Assembly (NCBI RefSeq): GCF_009708075.1
Contig: NZ_WMBT01000001.1
Location: 62,001 to 126,000, forward strand
Reading direction: 5' to 3'
DNA length: 64,000 nucleotides
Source: Paracoccus lichenicola
GTDB lineage: Bacteria > Pseudomonadota > Alphaproteobacteria > Rhodobacterales > Rhodobacteraceae
Part shown: one piece after another, positions 8,397 through 18,356 of the stretch
How positions within the stretch are numbered: position 1 is the first letter of the stretch
Layout: every line of letters begins with the position of its first letter
Notes under the pieces: generated by a model
What the model was told of the DNA's origin: nothing
The model's database searches: none
The model's input: the letters and a program-made list of their open reading frames with translations, nothing else
Position numbers and translations under genes: made by a program

Positions 8397-10696
8397 CAGA
8401 ACCGGGTCGAGATGGTCAGGTCGAAGTTCTGCTCCTCGTCGTAGTCTTCCTTCTTGAGGGCCTTCGAGAAGTTGAACCGCAGCGGACCGATGGGCGTCGT
8501 CCAGAACAGCGAGGCCCCGACCGAGGCGCGGATGTTCATCGAATCGTCCACGATGGCGCCCCCGGTCCCGACCGTCTCGTCCAGCCCCCAGATGGACCCG
8601 ACATCGGCGAACAACCCGCCCGAAATCCCGTATTCCTCGGGCAGGCCGACGGGGAACTGCGCCTCGGTGCGGACCACCCAGAAATAGTTGCCGCCCAACC
8701 CGTCCTCGTTCTCGGCCGCCAGGTCGCGCGGGCCGATGCCGTTGGGTTCAAAGCCGCGGATGCGCGTGCCGCCGCGATAGCGGTCCAGGATCCAGGTCGA
8801 ATAGTCGTCATAGGAATGGATCGCGCCTGCCTCGAATTCGGCGCGCAGGGTGACTTCCTCGCGCCAGGCGGTGCTTTCCACCCCGGCCAGCCCGCTGGTC
8901 GTCACGCTTTTCGTGTCGCCCCCAAGCCCCGCGAAATCCTGCGAGAAGCGCAGCTTGTAGCTGGTCAGCGGATCCAGCCCGGTGACGCGCGTGTCCCACA
9001 GATAGCTGTAGCCAAGCGCCGAGGTGACGCGCTGCCCTTCCTCGGCCTGCAGCAGGGTCGAGCTGTCCTCCTCGACCCCGCCCAGGGTTTCCTTGGAAAT
9101 GCGATAGCGCAGTTCCAGCCGCCCGTTTTGCGAAATCGGGAATTCGATGGACGGACGGATCCCCACGGACCGGGTGTTGTAGTCCGAGTTCAGGGCTTCC
9201 GTGACGTTGTAATAGGTGTTGAAGCCGAAGCGCAGGTCGCGGCCCAGGAAATACGGCTCGATGAAGGTCAGCGACGAGGACTGGTCGCCATCCGCGGTCG
9301 AAACCGACAGCCCGACCGTCTGGCCCCGGCCCAGGAAGTTGTTTTCCTGCAAGGACGCGTTCAGCCCCACGCCCGAGGACACGCCATAGGACGCCCCGAA
9401 GGACAGCGAGCCGGTCGGCTGTTCCTCGACGTTGACATCGACGATGACCTGTTCGTTGCTGCTGCCGGGGCGGCTTTCGACCTGGGCATCGCTGAAATAG
9501 CCAAGCGCGCGGATGCGTTCGGCGGCGTTGCGGATTTCGCGCGGGCTGAAGGGATCGCCCTCGACCGTGTTGAACTGGCGGCGGATCACCTGGTCCAGCG
9601 TGGTGGTGTTCCCCTCGATGTCGATGCGTTCGACGAAGACGCGCGGGCCACGGGTGACGGCAAAGGTCAGGTCCAGCGTCTGCGACTGCGGGTTGCGCGT
9701 CACGCGGGGTTCGATGTTGACGAAGTTCAGCCCCTGCTGGATGGCTACCGTTTCCATCCGGCGGATGGTGTTGTCGATGGCGGCGGGGTTATAGACATCG
9801 CCCCGCCCGACGCGGTTCTGCGCGGCAAAGGCCGCCGCATCGACGCCCGGGATCTCGGACACCGTGTTGACCTGCGCGAAACGGTAGCGCGGGCCTTCCT
9901 GGATGTTGAAGGTGATGTAGAAGGCGTCGCGTTCGCGGGCCAGTTCGGGGGCCACCGCCTGAACCCGGAAATCGGCGTATCCGCGCGAACGGTAAAAATC
10001 GGTCAGCAGCTGTTCGTCCAGTTGCAGCCGTTCGGGCGCGAAGGTGTCGCGGCGGATGAAGGTGCGCAGGATGCCCGCCTGCTTGGTGTCCAGCACGTTG
10101 CGCAGGCGGCGGTCGCTGAAGGCGCGGTTGCCGGTAAAGCCGATGCGCTCGATTTCCGTGACGTTGCCTTCGCGGACCTCGAAGACCAGATCGACGCGGT
10201 TGTCGCTGCGGCGGATGATGCGAGGGTCCACGCGCGCGGCCAGGCGGCCCTGCGCGGCATAGGCCTGGGCGATGTTGTTGGCGTCCTGCAAGGCCTGGCT
10301 GGGCTGATAGACCCGGCGCGATTCGCTTTGCACGACCTCGGCCAGCTGTTCGTCATTGATGCGGCGGTTTCCCTCGAAGCTGATCTGGTTGATCGTGGGA
10401 TATTCGCTGACGCGGATCACCAGGACGTTGCCCTGCGGCACGATCTCGACCGTCTCGAACAGGCCGGAATTCTGCAACCGTTGCAGGGCGTCGTTCAACT
10501 CGCCCGCCGACACGTCCTGGCCGCGCGCGATGTCGGCATAGGACAGGACCGTTGCCGGCTCGACCCGCGCCGAACCCTCGATGCGCACGTCGTTGAAGAC
10601 ATAGGCTGCCGCAGCACCCGGGATCAGCGCCGCCGGGGCCGCGATCGTCAAGGCGGTCATCAGCGCGACCGCGCCCTTGCCCAGTTTCCGTGTCAT
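8396..10696 (-). CDS. bamA: Outer membrane protein assembly factor BamA
   Basis: Central outer-membrane component that folds and inserts beta-barrel proteins. The 766 residues comprise a signal peptide (about 1-30, ending GAAA), five POTRA repeats (about 31-355; the first starts FNDVRIEGSARVEPATV) and a C-terminal 16-strand barrel. It contains the RGFEPNGIGPRD segment, matching the conserved RGF motif of loop 6, and ends in the beta-signal LTISTRF with terminal phenylalanine. Located between rseP and ompH as in most proteobacteria. A 104-base gap separates it from rseP and may carry its own promoter. Confidence 0.97.
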   Translation of the reverse strand: MTRKLGKGAVALMTALTIAAPAALIPGAAAAYVFNDVRIEGSARVEPATVLSYADIARGQDVSAGELNDALQRLQNSGLFETVEIVPQGNVLVIRVSEYPTINQISFEGNRRINDEQLAEVVQSESRRVYQPSQALQDANNIAQAYAAQGRLAARVDPRIIRRSDNRVDLVFEVREGNVTEIERIGFTGNRAFSDRRLRNVLDTKQAGILRTFIRRDTFAPERLQLDEQLLTDFYRSRGYADFRVQAVAPELARERDAFYITFNIQEGPRYRFAQVNTVSEIPGVDAAAFAAQNRVGRGDVYNPAAIDNTIRRMETVAIQQGLNFVNIEPRVTRNPQSQTLDLTFAVTRGPRVFVERIDIEGNTTTLDQVIRRQFNTVEGDPFSPREIRNAAERIRALGYFSDAQVESRPGSSNEQVIVDVNVEEQPTGSLSFGASYGVSSGVGLNASLQENNFLGRGQTVGLSVSTADGDQSSSLTFIEPYFLGRDLRFGFNTYYNVTEALNSDYNTRSVGIRPSIEFPISQNGRLELRYRISKETLGGVEEDSSTLLQAEEGQRVTSALGYSYLWDTRVTGLDPLTSYKLRFSQDFAGLGGDTKSVTTSGLAGVESTAWREEVTLRAEFEAGAIHSYDDYSTWILDRYRGGTRIRGFEPNGIGPRDLAAENEDGLGGNYFWVVRTEAQFPVGLPEEYGISGGLFADVGSIWGLDETVGTGGAIVDDSMNIRASVGASLFWTTPIGPLRFNFSKALKKEDYDEEQNFDLTISTRF

Positions 10697-10800
10697 TGCT
10701 GCCCCTCTTGTCGTCAGCCTGCGTTGGCGCTGCTTGCGGCACCTTCTTTTGCATTCAGCTTGTGCCTCAAACCGTTTGCCCTGTCAAAAGCACATCGCGG

Positions 10801-12132
10801 TCAGGGACAGAAAAGATCGTTGCTCAGGCCGAAAATCATCAGCGACAGCACAGCCGCCATGCCGATCGCCGTCAGCAGATTCAGCGCCTTGTCCGGGGGC
10901 GGACGGCCGGTCACGGCCTCCCACGTGTAGAACATCAGGTGGCCGCCATCCAGCACCGGGATCGGCAGCAGGTTCAGGAACCCGATGGCCGCCGACAGGA
11001 CCGCGATCCACCACAGGAAGCTGCCGCCCCCCGCGCTGGCCGCCTGGCCCGTGCTTTCCGCGATGCTGATCGCGCCGCCCAGGTTGCACGTCCCGATCTG
11101 GCCCGAGATCATCGCCCACATCCCCGACAGCGACGACGTGACGATCCCCCAGGTCTGCCGGACGCCCAACCACAAGGACTCCAGCGGCCCGGCTTTCCGG
11201 GTTGCGGGCGCGAAGAAGCTTTCGCCGCCGGTGACGCCGATCAGCCAGCGGCGTTCGTAACCGCCGCCCTCGGCCGGCAAGTCCTGCATCTTGGGGACCA
11301 ACGTGTAATCCGCGATCCCTGTCCCGGGGCGCCAGACCTGAAGCGCCAGCGGCTGGCCCTCGGCGGCCTCGACGGCCTGGCGCATCTGGGTGAAGCGGCT
11401 GACGGGCTGGCCTTCGATGGCCACCACCACGTCGCCTGCGCGCAAGCCAGCCTCGGCCGCCGCGCTGCGCGGGGCGACGCCGCTGATGCGGGCGGGCATG
11501 GGATCGGGACCGCGCACGGTGATCTCGGCCCCGTCGCGCCCGACGCGCCAGTCCTGATGGTCCGCCACGGGCAAGGTTTCCGCGATCCGGCCGATGTCGC
11601 GCCAGCTTTCCACCGGCTGGCCGCCCACGGCCAGGATCCGGTCGCCGGGCTGCAACTCGTTGACGATGCCCGGCGGCGCGTCGGCAATGGTGCCGACCTG
11701 CGGTTCCTCGACAGGCAGGCCCTGGAACAGCGCAAAGCCGCCGAAGATCAGGATCGACAGCACGAAGTTGAACACCGGCCCTGCCAGCAGCGTGGCGAAC
11801 CGCGCCCATAACGGCGCCCCAGACAGCGTTTGCCGCCGCAGCGCCGGATCGACGGGACGGCTCGGCCCCGCGCTTGCCGCGTTGTCGTCGCCCAGAAAGC
11901 GGACATAGCCCCCCAGCGGAATCGCCGCCACCTGCCACAGCGTGCCCCGCCGGTCGCGGCGCGAGACGAGGCGCGGGCCGAAGCCGACCGAAAACACCTC
12001 GGCCCGGATGCCCGACAGGCGGCCGATGTAATAGTGGCCGAATTCGTGCACCGTGACGATCACGGCAAGCGCCACGAAGAACGCCGCCAGCGTCCACAGC
12101 GTGCCGCCGAATTGCGGGATCAGGTCACTCAT
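10801..12132 (-). CDS. rseP: RIP metalloprotease RseP
   Basis: Inner-membrane site-2 protease that cleaves anti-sigma factors and remnant signal peptides within the membrane. The zinc motif HEFGH is at residues 29-33 in the first membrane helix, and the second active-site region near the C-terminus reads NLLPIPVLDGGHL. Two PDZ-like domains occupy the middle (for example around SAAAEAGLRAGDVVV). 443 residues, typical length. Its start overlaps the end of dxr by 4 bases. Confidence 0.96.
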   Translation of the reverse strand: MSDLIPQFGGTLWTLAAFFVALAVIVTVHEFGHYYIGRLSGIRAEVFSVGFGPRLVSRRDRRGTLWQVAAIPLGGYVRFLGDDNAASAGPSRPVDPALRRQTLSGAPLWARFATLLAGPVFNFVLSILIFGGFALFQGLPVEEPQVGTIADAPPGIVNELQPGDRILAVGGQPVESWRDIGRIAETLPVADHQDWRVGRDGAEITVRGPDPMPARISGVAPRSAAAEAGLRAGDVVVAIEGQPVSRFTQMRQAVEAAEGQPLALQVWRPGTGIADYTLVPKMQDLPAEGGGYERRWLIGVTGGESFFAPATRKAGPLESLWLGVRQTWGIVTSSLSGMWAMISGQIGTCNLGGAISIAESTGQAASAGGGSFLWWIAVLSAAIGFLNLLPIPVLDGGHLMFYTWEAVTGRPPPDKALNLLTAIGMAAVLSLMIFGLSNDLFCP

Positions 12133-13286
12133 GCGGCGGCTTCCTTGCGTGCTGCGCGGTCCCAGTGCAGGACCGTGTCCAGGTCGGCCGGATCATCGCC
12201 GAAACCGGCGCGCCCCGACAGGGCCTGCAAGGTCATTTCCACGCGAGGCGCCATGGCCGTGAACCCGATCCGCCCCCCGATGAAATCGTCCAGCGCCTGT
12301 TCCTTGGCCGCGTTGAAGACCGCGCCCGCCATGCCGCCTGCCGCCATCACCTCTCGGGCCAGGCGCAGGGCGGGCCAGCGGTTCTCGTCGGGCGCGCGAA
12401 AGGTCAGGCTGCCGAGTGCGGCCAGATCCAGCGGCGCCACCGGCAGGGGCGCGCGGCGGGGCCAGTTCAGTGCATAGCCTATGGCGTGGCGCATGTCGGG
12501 CGCGCCCAGATGGGCAATGGTGCCGCCATCAACATGGCTGACCATGGCGTGGATGATGGATTCCGGGTGAACCAGGACCCTGATCCGGTCCGGCCTGAGG
12601 CTGAAGAATTCCCTTGCCTCAATGACCTCCATCGCCTTGTTGAACATGGACGCGCTGTCGATGGTGATCCGCTGGCCCATGGCCCAGTTGGGATGGGTGG
12701 ACGCCTCGGCCACCGTCGCCGCCGCCAGACGTTCCAGCGGCCAGTCGCGGAAGGCCCCGCCCGAGGCGGTAATGGTCACGTCCTGGACAGATTCCAGGTT
12801 TTCCTGTCCAAGGGCTTGAAAGATCGCGGAATGTTCGGAATCGACCGGCAGGATCCTTGCGCCGCTGGCCTTGGCCGCACGGCGCAGCAGCGGCCCGGCG
12901 CAGACAAGGGACTCCTTGTTGGCAAGCGCCAGGATGCCGCCCTGTGCAAGGGCCGTCAGCCCCGGCACCAATCCCGCCGCCCCGACGATGGCGGACAGCA
13001 CCCAGTCGGCAGGCCGCTGCGCCGCCTCGACCAGAGCCTGCGGACCCGCCGCAGCCTCGACCCCGCTGCCCGCCAAGGCGTCGCGCAGATCGTCCAACAG
13101 TTCGGGATGCGCGGTCACGGCGACCTCGGCCTGCAACTCGCGCGCCATCTGCGCCAGCCGTGCGATGTTGCGCCCGCCGGTCAGGGCGACCGTCTGGTAA
13201 GCCGCAGGCCCGCCCGCCCGCCGGATCAGGTCAACGCCATTCGCGCCCACGGACCCGGTGGCCCCAAAGATCGAAATGCGCCGCAT
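12129..13286 (-). CDS. dxr: 1-deoxy-D-xylulose-5-phosphate reductoisomerase
   Basis: Second enzyme of the MEP isoprenoid pathway: converts DXP to MEP with NADPH. The 385-residue protein starts MRRISIFGATGSVGANG (NADPH-binding loop) and has the metal and substrate motifs PVDSEHSAIFQAL and ASGGAFRDWP, followed by HPNWAMGQRITIDSASMFNKAMEV-like residues of the active site. Four bases separate it from cdsA and it overlaps rseP. It supplies isoprenyl units used by the neighbouring uppS. Confidence 0.97.
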   Translation of the reverse strand: MRRISIFGATGSVGANGVDLIRRAGGPAAYQTVALTGGRNIARLAQMARELQAEVAVTAHPELLDDLRDALAGSGVEAAAGPQALVEAAQRPADWVLSAIVGAAGLVPGLTALAQGGILALANKESLVCAGPLLRRAAKASGARILPVDSEHSAIFQALGQENLESVQDVTITASGGAFRDWPLERLAAATVAEASTHPNWAMGQRITIDSASMFNKAMEVIEAREFFSLRPDRIRVLVHPESIIHAMVSHVDGGTIAHLGAPDMRHAIGYALNWPRRAPLPVAPLDLAALGSLTFRAPDENRWPALRLAREVMAAGGMAGAVFNAAKEQALDDFIGGRIGFTAMAPRVEMTLQALSGRAGFGDDPADLDTVLHWDRAARKEAAA

Positions 13287-13289
13287 CCG

Positions 13290-14135
13290 TCAGTTCACCG
13301 CCGGCAATGCCGTCAGCAGCCCGATCAGCATGGTGGCCAGCACCGCACCCGTCACCGCATCGAAACGATCCATGAAGCCGCCATGGCCGGGGATCAGGTT
13401 GGAACTGTCCTTGACCCCTGCCCGGCGCTTCAGCCAGCTTTCGGCGATGTCGCCCATCTGCCCGGCGAAGCAGACGATCGGCGAACACCAGACCAGCATG
13501 GCGTCGCCCCGTCCAAGCCGCCACAACAGCACCCCCAGCAACAGCGCGCCGATCCATCCGGCGATTGTCCCCGACCAGGTCTTCTTCGGGCTGAGCGAGG
13601 GCCAGAACTTTGGCCCCCCGATCATCCGCCCGAAGAAATAACCCGCCGTGTCGGACACGATCACGATGCCCATCAGCCACAGCACGAAGTTCAGGCCGTA
13701 AGCTTCCCGGAAGCCGACCAGGCCATAGGCCACCAGCATGATCGCAAGACCGAACACCGCATAGGTCCAGCGGTCGCGCGTGGCGGCGCCGGGGATGCCC
13801 GCGACCAGCGGGAACAGCAGCGCCAGGACCGCCAGGGGATGGCCGAACATCGTCGCCACGACCTGCGACATGAAGGCGATGACCGCCAGCGCAAAGGGCC
13901 GCCATGCGCCGAAGATGCCGGGATGCAGGCGCGGGTTCTTCCACCCCGTCATTGCCGCCAGTTCCCAGAAGGTGATGGCCGAGATCGCGGCCATCGCCAG
14001 CCGCAGCCAGATCCCCGTCGCCACCGCCAGCATGATGCCGATGCCCAGCAGCACCAGCGTCGAGGCGACACGGCGCGACAGGTCGGCCCATTTGCCCGGC
14101 GGGGGCTTCAGCGCCTGGACGCGCCCGGCGCTCAT
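13290..14135 (-). CDS. cdsA: Phosphatidate cytidylyltransferase
   Basis: Makes CDP-diacylglycerol from phosphatidate and CTP in the inner membrane, the branch point of phospholipid synthesis. 281 residues with several hydrophobic helices and, near the C-terminus, the family signature running SNLIPGHGGFMDRFDAVTGA. It overlaps the uppS stop by 4 bases, within the pyrH-to-ompH operon. Confidence 0.95.
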   Translation of the reverse strand: MSAGRVQALKPPPGKWADLSRRVASTLVLLGIGIMLAVATGIWLRLAMAAISAITFWELAAMTGWKNPRLHPGIFGAWRPFALAVIAFMSQVVATMFGHPLAVLALLFPLVAGIPGAATRDRWTYAVFGLAIMLVAYGLVGFREAYGLNFVLWLMGIVIVSDTAGYFFGRMIGGPKFWPSLSPKKTWSGTIAGWIGALLLGVLLWRLGRGDAMLVWCSPIVCFAGQMGDIAESWLKRRAGVKDSSNLIPGHGGFMDRFDAVTGAVLATMLIGLLTALPAVN

Positions 14136-14869
14136 ACGCCCCCGAAGCGGCGGTCGCGCATCCCGAAGCGGTCCAGGATCTGCGCAAGGTGGTCAGGGGT
14201 GAAATCCGGCCACAGGGTCGGCGTGAATTCGTATTCCGCGTAAGCCGCCTGCCAGGGCAGGAAGTTCGAGGTCCGCGTCTCGCCCGAGGTGCGGATCACC
14301 AGGTCCGGGTCGGGATGGCCGGCCGTGTCCAGGCAGGCGGCCAGATCGGCGTCGGTCGGCGTCTCGATCTCGCCCCGCGCGATCTTCTGGGCCAGCCGCG
14401 CCGACGCCCGCGTCAGCTCGTCCCGCCCGCCATAGTTGATCGCGACGGTCAGGTTCAGCCGGGTATTGCCCGCCGTGCGCGCCTCGATCGAGGACATCAG
14501 GGCGCGCAGCTTGCCGTCCAGCCGGTCGCGCCCGCCGATGAAGCGCAGGCGCACGCCCTCGGCGGCCATGCCCTCGGCCTCGTACTGGATATAGCGGCGA
14601 AAGATCTTCATGAGGCCCAAGACTTCCTCGGTCGATCGCTTCCAGTTCTCGGTCGAGAAGGCGTAAACGGTCAGCCAGTTCACCCCCAGGTCGGGGCAGG
14701 CGCGGACGATCTGCTTGACACGTTCCGCCCCCCGGCGGTGGCCGACAAGGCGCGGCCAGCCGCGTTCGGTCGCCCAGCGGCCGTTGCCGTCCATGATGAT
14801 CGCGACATGGCGAGGCCGCTGATCGACCCCGCCCGATAACAGCAGCGGTGCGGTTTCAGCGGCCATCAT
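14132..14869 (-). CDS. uppS: Isoprenyl transferase (undecaprenyl diphosphate synthase)
   Basis: Cis-prenyltransferase that makes the C55 lipid carrier for peptidoglycan. The 245-residue protein has the catalytic motif HVAIIMDGNGRWA (Asp27), the YAFSTENWKR segment and the substrate motif LVIRTSGETRTSNFLPWQ. The family usually has RxSNF(L/M)(L/P)WQ here, which fits. The start MMAAETAP gives a short non-conserved leader; the second Met is equally possible. It is six bases after frr. Confidence 0.96.
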   Translation of the reverse strand: MMAAETAPLLLSGGVDQRPRHVAIIMDGNGRWATERGWPRLVGHRRGAERVKQIVRACPDLGVNWLTVYAFSTENWKRSTEEVLGLMKIFRRYIQYEAEGMAAEGVRLRFIGGRDRLDGKLRALMSSIEARTAGNTRLNLTVAINYGGRDELTRASARLAQKIARGEIETPTDADLAACLDTAGHPDPDLVIRTSGETRTSNFLPWQAAYAEYEFTPTLWPDFTPDHLAQILDRFGMRDRRFGGV

Positions 14870-14875
14870 TGTCCC

Positions 14876-15439
14876 TCAGACCTGCATGATTTCGGCTTGC
14901 TTGCCTTCAAGCGTCTGATCGACAAGGGCGATCATCTTGTCGGTCAGCTCTTGCACGGCGGTTTCCCAGAACTTCTGGTCATCCTCGGGCATCCCGTTGG
15001 CCTTGCCCTTCTTGATCTGGTCCATGCCGTCGCGGCGCACGTTGCGGATGGCGACGCGCGCGCTTTCGGCATATTGGGCCGCGACCTTGGTCAGTTCGCG
15101 GCGCCGTTCCTCGTTCAGTTCGGGGATCGGCAGCATGATGATGGTGCCGTTCGTCTGCGGGTTGATGCCCAGGCCGGATTCGCGGATGGCCTTTTCGACC
15201 TTGTTGACCATGCCCTTGTCCCAGACGTTGATCGTGACCATGCGCGGTTCCGGCACGTTGACGGTGCCCAGCTGGTTGACCGGGGTCATCTGGCCATAAG
15301 CCTCGACCTGGACGGGTTCGACCATCGAGGCCGAGGCGCGGCCCGTGCGCAGGCTGGAAAATTCGTGGCGCAGGCTTTCCATCGCGCCCTTCATCCGCCG
15401 TTCCAGATCGTCGATGTCGATTTCGATGTCCTCTGCCAT
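14876..15439 (-). CDS. frr: Ribosome recycling factor
   Basis: Acts with EF-G to split post-termination ribosomes. The start [20 protein letters not shown] is chosen over two upstream in-frame Met codons (15457 and 15523) because it fits the family start and has an AGAGG site; this gives 187 residues, close to the usual 185. The conserved [20 protein letters not shown] segment and C-terminal helix are present. It follows pyrH after a 116-base gap that contains no gene. Confidence 0.96.
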   Translation of the reverse strand: MAEDIEIDIDDLERRMKGAMESLRHEFSSLRTGRASASMVEPVQVEAYGQMTPVNQLGTVNVPEPRMVTINVWDKGMVNKVEKAIRESGLGINPQTNGTIIMLPIPELNEERRRELTKVAAQYAESARVAIRNVRRDGMDQIKKGKANGMPEDDQKFWETAVQELTDKMIALVDQTLEGKQAEIMQV

Positions 15440-15555
15440 GTGGGACTGCCTCTGCATTGAATTTTCCCCGCTTGTAGCGGGATCCGTTAATGATGGCAAA
15501 GACTTTGCCCCTAAAATGCGCAAGGCTTTGCCGTCCCGGCGACGGCCCCCAGGGG

Positions 15556-16296
15556 CTAGTTATGCACCCGCGTATAGGTGCCCTTGCCTTCCAGGATGGT
15601 GCGGAAGCCGCCCGGTTCGTCCAGCGAGAAGACGATGATCGGCAGGCGGTTGTCGCGGGCCAGCGCGATGGCGGAGGCGTCCATCACGCCCAAGTGCTTC
15701 TGCAACACCTCGTCATAGCTGACGTTCTCGTAGCGCTTTGCGTCCGAATGCTTTTTCGGATCCTTGTCATAGACGCCATCGACCTTGGTGCCCTTGAAGA
15801 TGGCCTCGCAGTTCATCTCGTTCGCGCGCAGGGTGGCGGCGGTGTCGGTGGTGAAATACGGGTTCCCGGTTCCGGCGGCGAAGATCACGATGCGCTTCTT
15901 TTCCAGGTGCCGGATGGCGCGGCGGCGAATGTAGGGTTCGCAGACCTCGTCCATGCGGATGGCGCTGATGACGCGGCAATGCAGGCCCTTGGCTTCCAGC
16001 GCGGATTGCATGGCCAGCGCGTTCATGACGGTCGCCAGCATCCCCATGTAGTCGGCGGTCGTCCGTTCCATCCCCTGGGCGCTGCCTTGCAGGCCCCGGA
16101 AGATGTTGCCGCCGCCGATGACCATGCAGACCTCGACGCCCATCTTCTGGACCGATTCGACCTCGTCGGCGATCCGGCTGACGGTGGGGGGGTGCAGCCC
16201 GTAGCCCTGATCGCCCATCAGCGCCTCGCCCGATATTTTCAGCATCACCCTGCCATAATGCGCGGGCGCGCCGCCCTGATGATCGGTCATGTCCAT
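15556..16296 (-). CDS. pyrH: Uridylate kinase
   Basis: Phosphorylates UMP to UDP, supplying pyrimidine nucleotides. The 246-residue protein of the amino acid kinase fold has [14 protein letters not shown] near the N-terminus (ATP phosphate binding), the glycine-rich [11 protein letters not shown], and [16 protein letters not shown], all diagnostic for bacterial PyrH. First gene of the leftward operon; divergent from miaA, with an 87-base gap for both promoters. Confidence 0.97.
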   Translation of the reverse strand: MDMTDHQGGAPAHYGRVMLKISGEALMGDQGYGLHPPTVSRIADEVESVQKMGVEVCMVIGGGNIFRGLQGSAQGMERTTADYMGMLATVMNALAMQSALEAKGLHCRVISAIRMDEVCEPYIRRRAIRHLEKKRIVIFAAGTGNPYFTTDTAATLRANEMNCEAIFKGTKVDGVYDKDPKKHSDAKRYENVSYDEVLQKHLGVMDASAIALARDNRLPIIVFSLDEPGGFRTILEGKGTYTRVHN

Positions 16297-16383
16297 TCCC
16301 TCGTGTCAGCGCCGGTCGCTTTCATCGCGGCGCAAAATGTCGCAAAAGGCGGCGGTGTTCAACTGCCCGAAAGCCGCCCTGCC

Positions 16384-17277
16384 GTGACCCCTCTGCACCA
16401 GATCGACCCCGGGCGCCACCTGCTGATCGCGGGGCCGACAGCCAGCGGCAAGTCGGCGCTGGCCTTGACCGTGGCGCGCGCCCAGGGCGGGCTGATCGTC
16501 AATGCCGATGCCTTGCAGATCTGGTCCTGCTGGCGTGTCCTGACCGCGCGCCCCACGTCTGATGACGAGGCCGCGGCCCCCCACGCGCTTTACGGCCATG
16601 TCGCGCCTGATGTGGCCTATTCCGTGGGCGACTGGCTGCGCGACGTGGCGGGGTTGCTGCACCGGCGGCTGATCGTCGTGGGCGGGACCGGGCTTTACCT
16701 GACCGCGCTGACCCAAGGGCTGGCCCATGTGCCGCCCGTGCCCCCTACTGTGCGGGCCGAGGGGGATGCCCGGCTGGCAACCGAGGGCGGGCTGGCGCGC
16801 ATGGCGGCCGATCTGGACCCGGCCACCCGCGCCCGCATCGACACGCGCAACCCCGCCCGCGTCCAGCGCGCGTGGGAGGTGCTGACCGCCACGGGACGCG
16901 GGTTGGCCGACTGGCAGGCCGACACGCCGCCGCCCCTGATCGCCGCGCATGACGCGCAGCGCATCCTGGTCACGGCGGATCGCGACTGGCTGGCCGACCG
17001 GATCGCGGGGCGTTTTCATGCGATGATGCGGCAGGGCGCGCTGGAGGAAGCGCGCGCCATGCTGCCGTCCTGGGATCCCGCCCGGCAATGGGCGCGCGCC
17101 ATCGGCGCGCCCGACCTGGTCGCCCATCTGCGGAGCGAGATCGACCTGCCGACCGCCACCGAACGCGCGATCATCGCCACCCGGCAATACGCCAAGGCGC
17201 AGCGCATCTGGTTCCGGGGGCGGATGAAGGACTGGCAGCCCGTCCAGGCTGACGCGAAAAGCACAGACCGAAACTGA
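16384..17277 (+). CDS. miaA: tRNA dimethylallyltransferase MiaA
   Basis: Transfers a dimethylallyl group to A37 of tRNAs that read U-starting codons. A GTG at 16384 is taken as start, giving 297 residues and placing the P-loop GPTASGKS at residues 17-24 as in homologues; there is no suitable ATG in frame. The catalytic region VVGGTGLYLTAL and the late RQYAKAQRIWFRGR segment are present. In the usual DxxQ(V/L)Y substrate motif the sequence reads NADALQIWS, with Trp in place of Tyr, a substitution seen in related genera. Divergent from pyrH. Confidence 0.93.
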   Translation: MTPLHQIDPGRHLLIAGPTASGKSALALTVARAQGGLIVNADALQIWSCWRVLTARPTSDDEAAAPHALYGHVAPDVAYSVGDWLRDVAGLLHRRLIVVGGTGLYLTALTQGLAHVPPVPPTVRAEGDARLATEGGLARMAADLDPATRARIDTRNPARVQRAWEVLTATGRGLADWQADTPPPLIAAHDAQRILVTADRDWLADRIAGRFHAMMRQGALEEARAMLPSWDPARQWARAIGAPDLVAHLRSEIDLPTATERAIIATRQYAKAQRIWFRGRMKDWQPVQADAKSTDRN

Positions 17278-17354
17278 TCGCGCGTCGAGGGCGTTGAGTT
17301 TGAAACGTCCATAGGCAATAATTCGCTCATTGTCCTTTATGTCAGGCGAATCTC

Positions 17355-18356
17355 ATGACCGCGTTCGAGCATTCGCAGTGGAAAGACGGATTTCCGTTCT
17401 CGCCCAGTCAGATCCGGGCGGGCCGGCGCTTGGGGGTGGACGGGGTCAACGCGCCCTTCATCGCCGACGCGCCCCAGCCGGTGGCCGGTCCCCCGGCGAT
17501 CCCGCAACCCCAGGACCGCCCCGCGCCCGCCGCCCTGCAACCCGCCTGGCGCGAGGCGCATCCCGTCGGGCGGCAGAGCGGCATCCGCCTGCTGCCGCTG
17601 GCGGCATTCCTGTGGGGCAGCCGGGCCAATCCGCCGCAGCCCCGCACCCGCCCCGATCACGTGCTGATCTGGGTGACACAAGGGCGCGTGCAGCTTGATT
17701 TTCCCCGCGACCGCTTTTGCCTGCGGTCGGGCGATCTGCGCTATATCCCGGCGGGCACGGCCTTTGCGGCCTCGCCCGCCCATGGGACCACCGGCCATGT
17801 CGCGCTGATCTCGGCCCGGCTGGGGGCGCAGGCGGTGCCGCCCCTGCCCGATCATGTCCTGGCCGCGCAGGTCGGCAACCATGCCGCGCAACTGGAGGCC
17901 ACGCTGCGCGAGATCGGGGTCGAGACGCCGGGGGGCGACCCCGGAACCCTGTCCTGCCTGGTCAACCTTTTGTCGCTGCGCCTGCGCCAGCTTGCGCCGG
18001 GCCGCGCGCCCGACATGCGGGACACCGGCTTTCCCGACCGCCCGCTGATCGACCGCTTCCTGGCGCTTGCCCGTGAACAGCTGGGCGAATCCCGGTCCGT
18101 GGCGGAACTGGCCGCCGAACTGGGCAGCAGCACGCTGCAACTGGACCAGGCCTGCCTTGCGGCCCATGGCAAGCGCGCGGTGGCGCTGATGCACCAGCTG
18201 CGGCTGGACTGCGCGGCCCGGATGCTGCGCGAGACGGCGCGCCCGACGCAGCGCATCGCGGCGGACCTTGGCTATTCCAGCCATGCCCATTTCATCCGCG
18301 CCTTTGTCGCCGCGACCGGGAGGACGCCCGACGCGTTCCGCGCTCAGTCCTGCTGA
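17355..18356 (+). CDS. AraC family transcriptional regulator
   Basis: DNA-binding regulator with a cupin-like sensor domain (about residues 90-165: [27 protein letters not shown]) and a C-terminal AraC double helix-turn-helix (about 235-330), including [30 protein letters not shown], the family signature. The first 70 residues are proline-rich and not conserved. It stands alone between miaA and the convergent rlmE, so its target and inducer cannot be guessed from neighbours. Confidence 0.9.
   Translation: MTAFEHSQWKDGFPFSPSQIRAGRRLGVDGVNAPFIADAPQPVAGPPAIPQPQDRPAPAALQPAWREAHPVGRQSGIRLLPLAAFLWGSRANPPQPRTRPDHVLIWVTQGRVQLDFPRDRFCLRSGDLRYIPAGTAFAASPAHGTTGHVALISARLGAQAVPPLPDHVLAAQVGNHAAQLEATLREIGVETPGGDPGTLSCLVNLLSLRLRQLAPGRAPDMRDTGFPDRPLIDRFLALAREQLGESRSVAELAAELGSSTLQLDQACLAAHGKRAVALMHQLRLDCAARMLRETARPTQRIAADLGYSSHAHFIRAFVAATGRTPDAFRAQSC

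Noticed and set aside
15490-16383. N-terminal extension of miaA of nearly 300 codons
   Set aside because: This part runs antisense to pyrH and lacks similarity to any family; homologues start close to the GTG at 16384.
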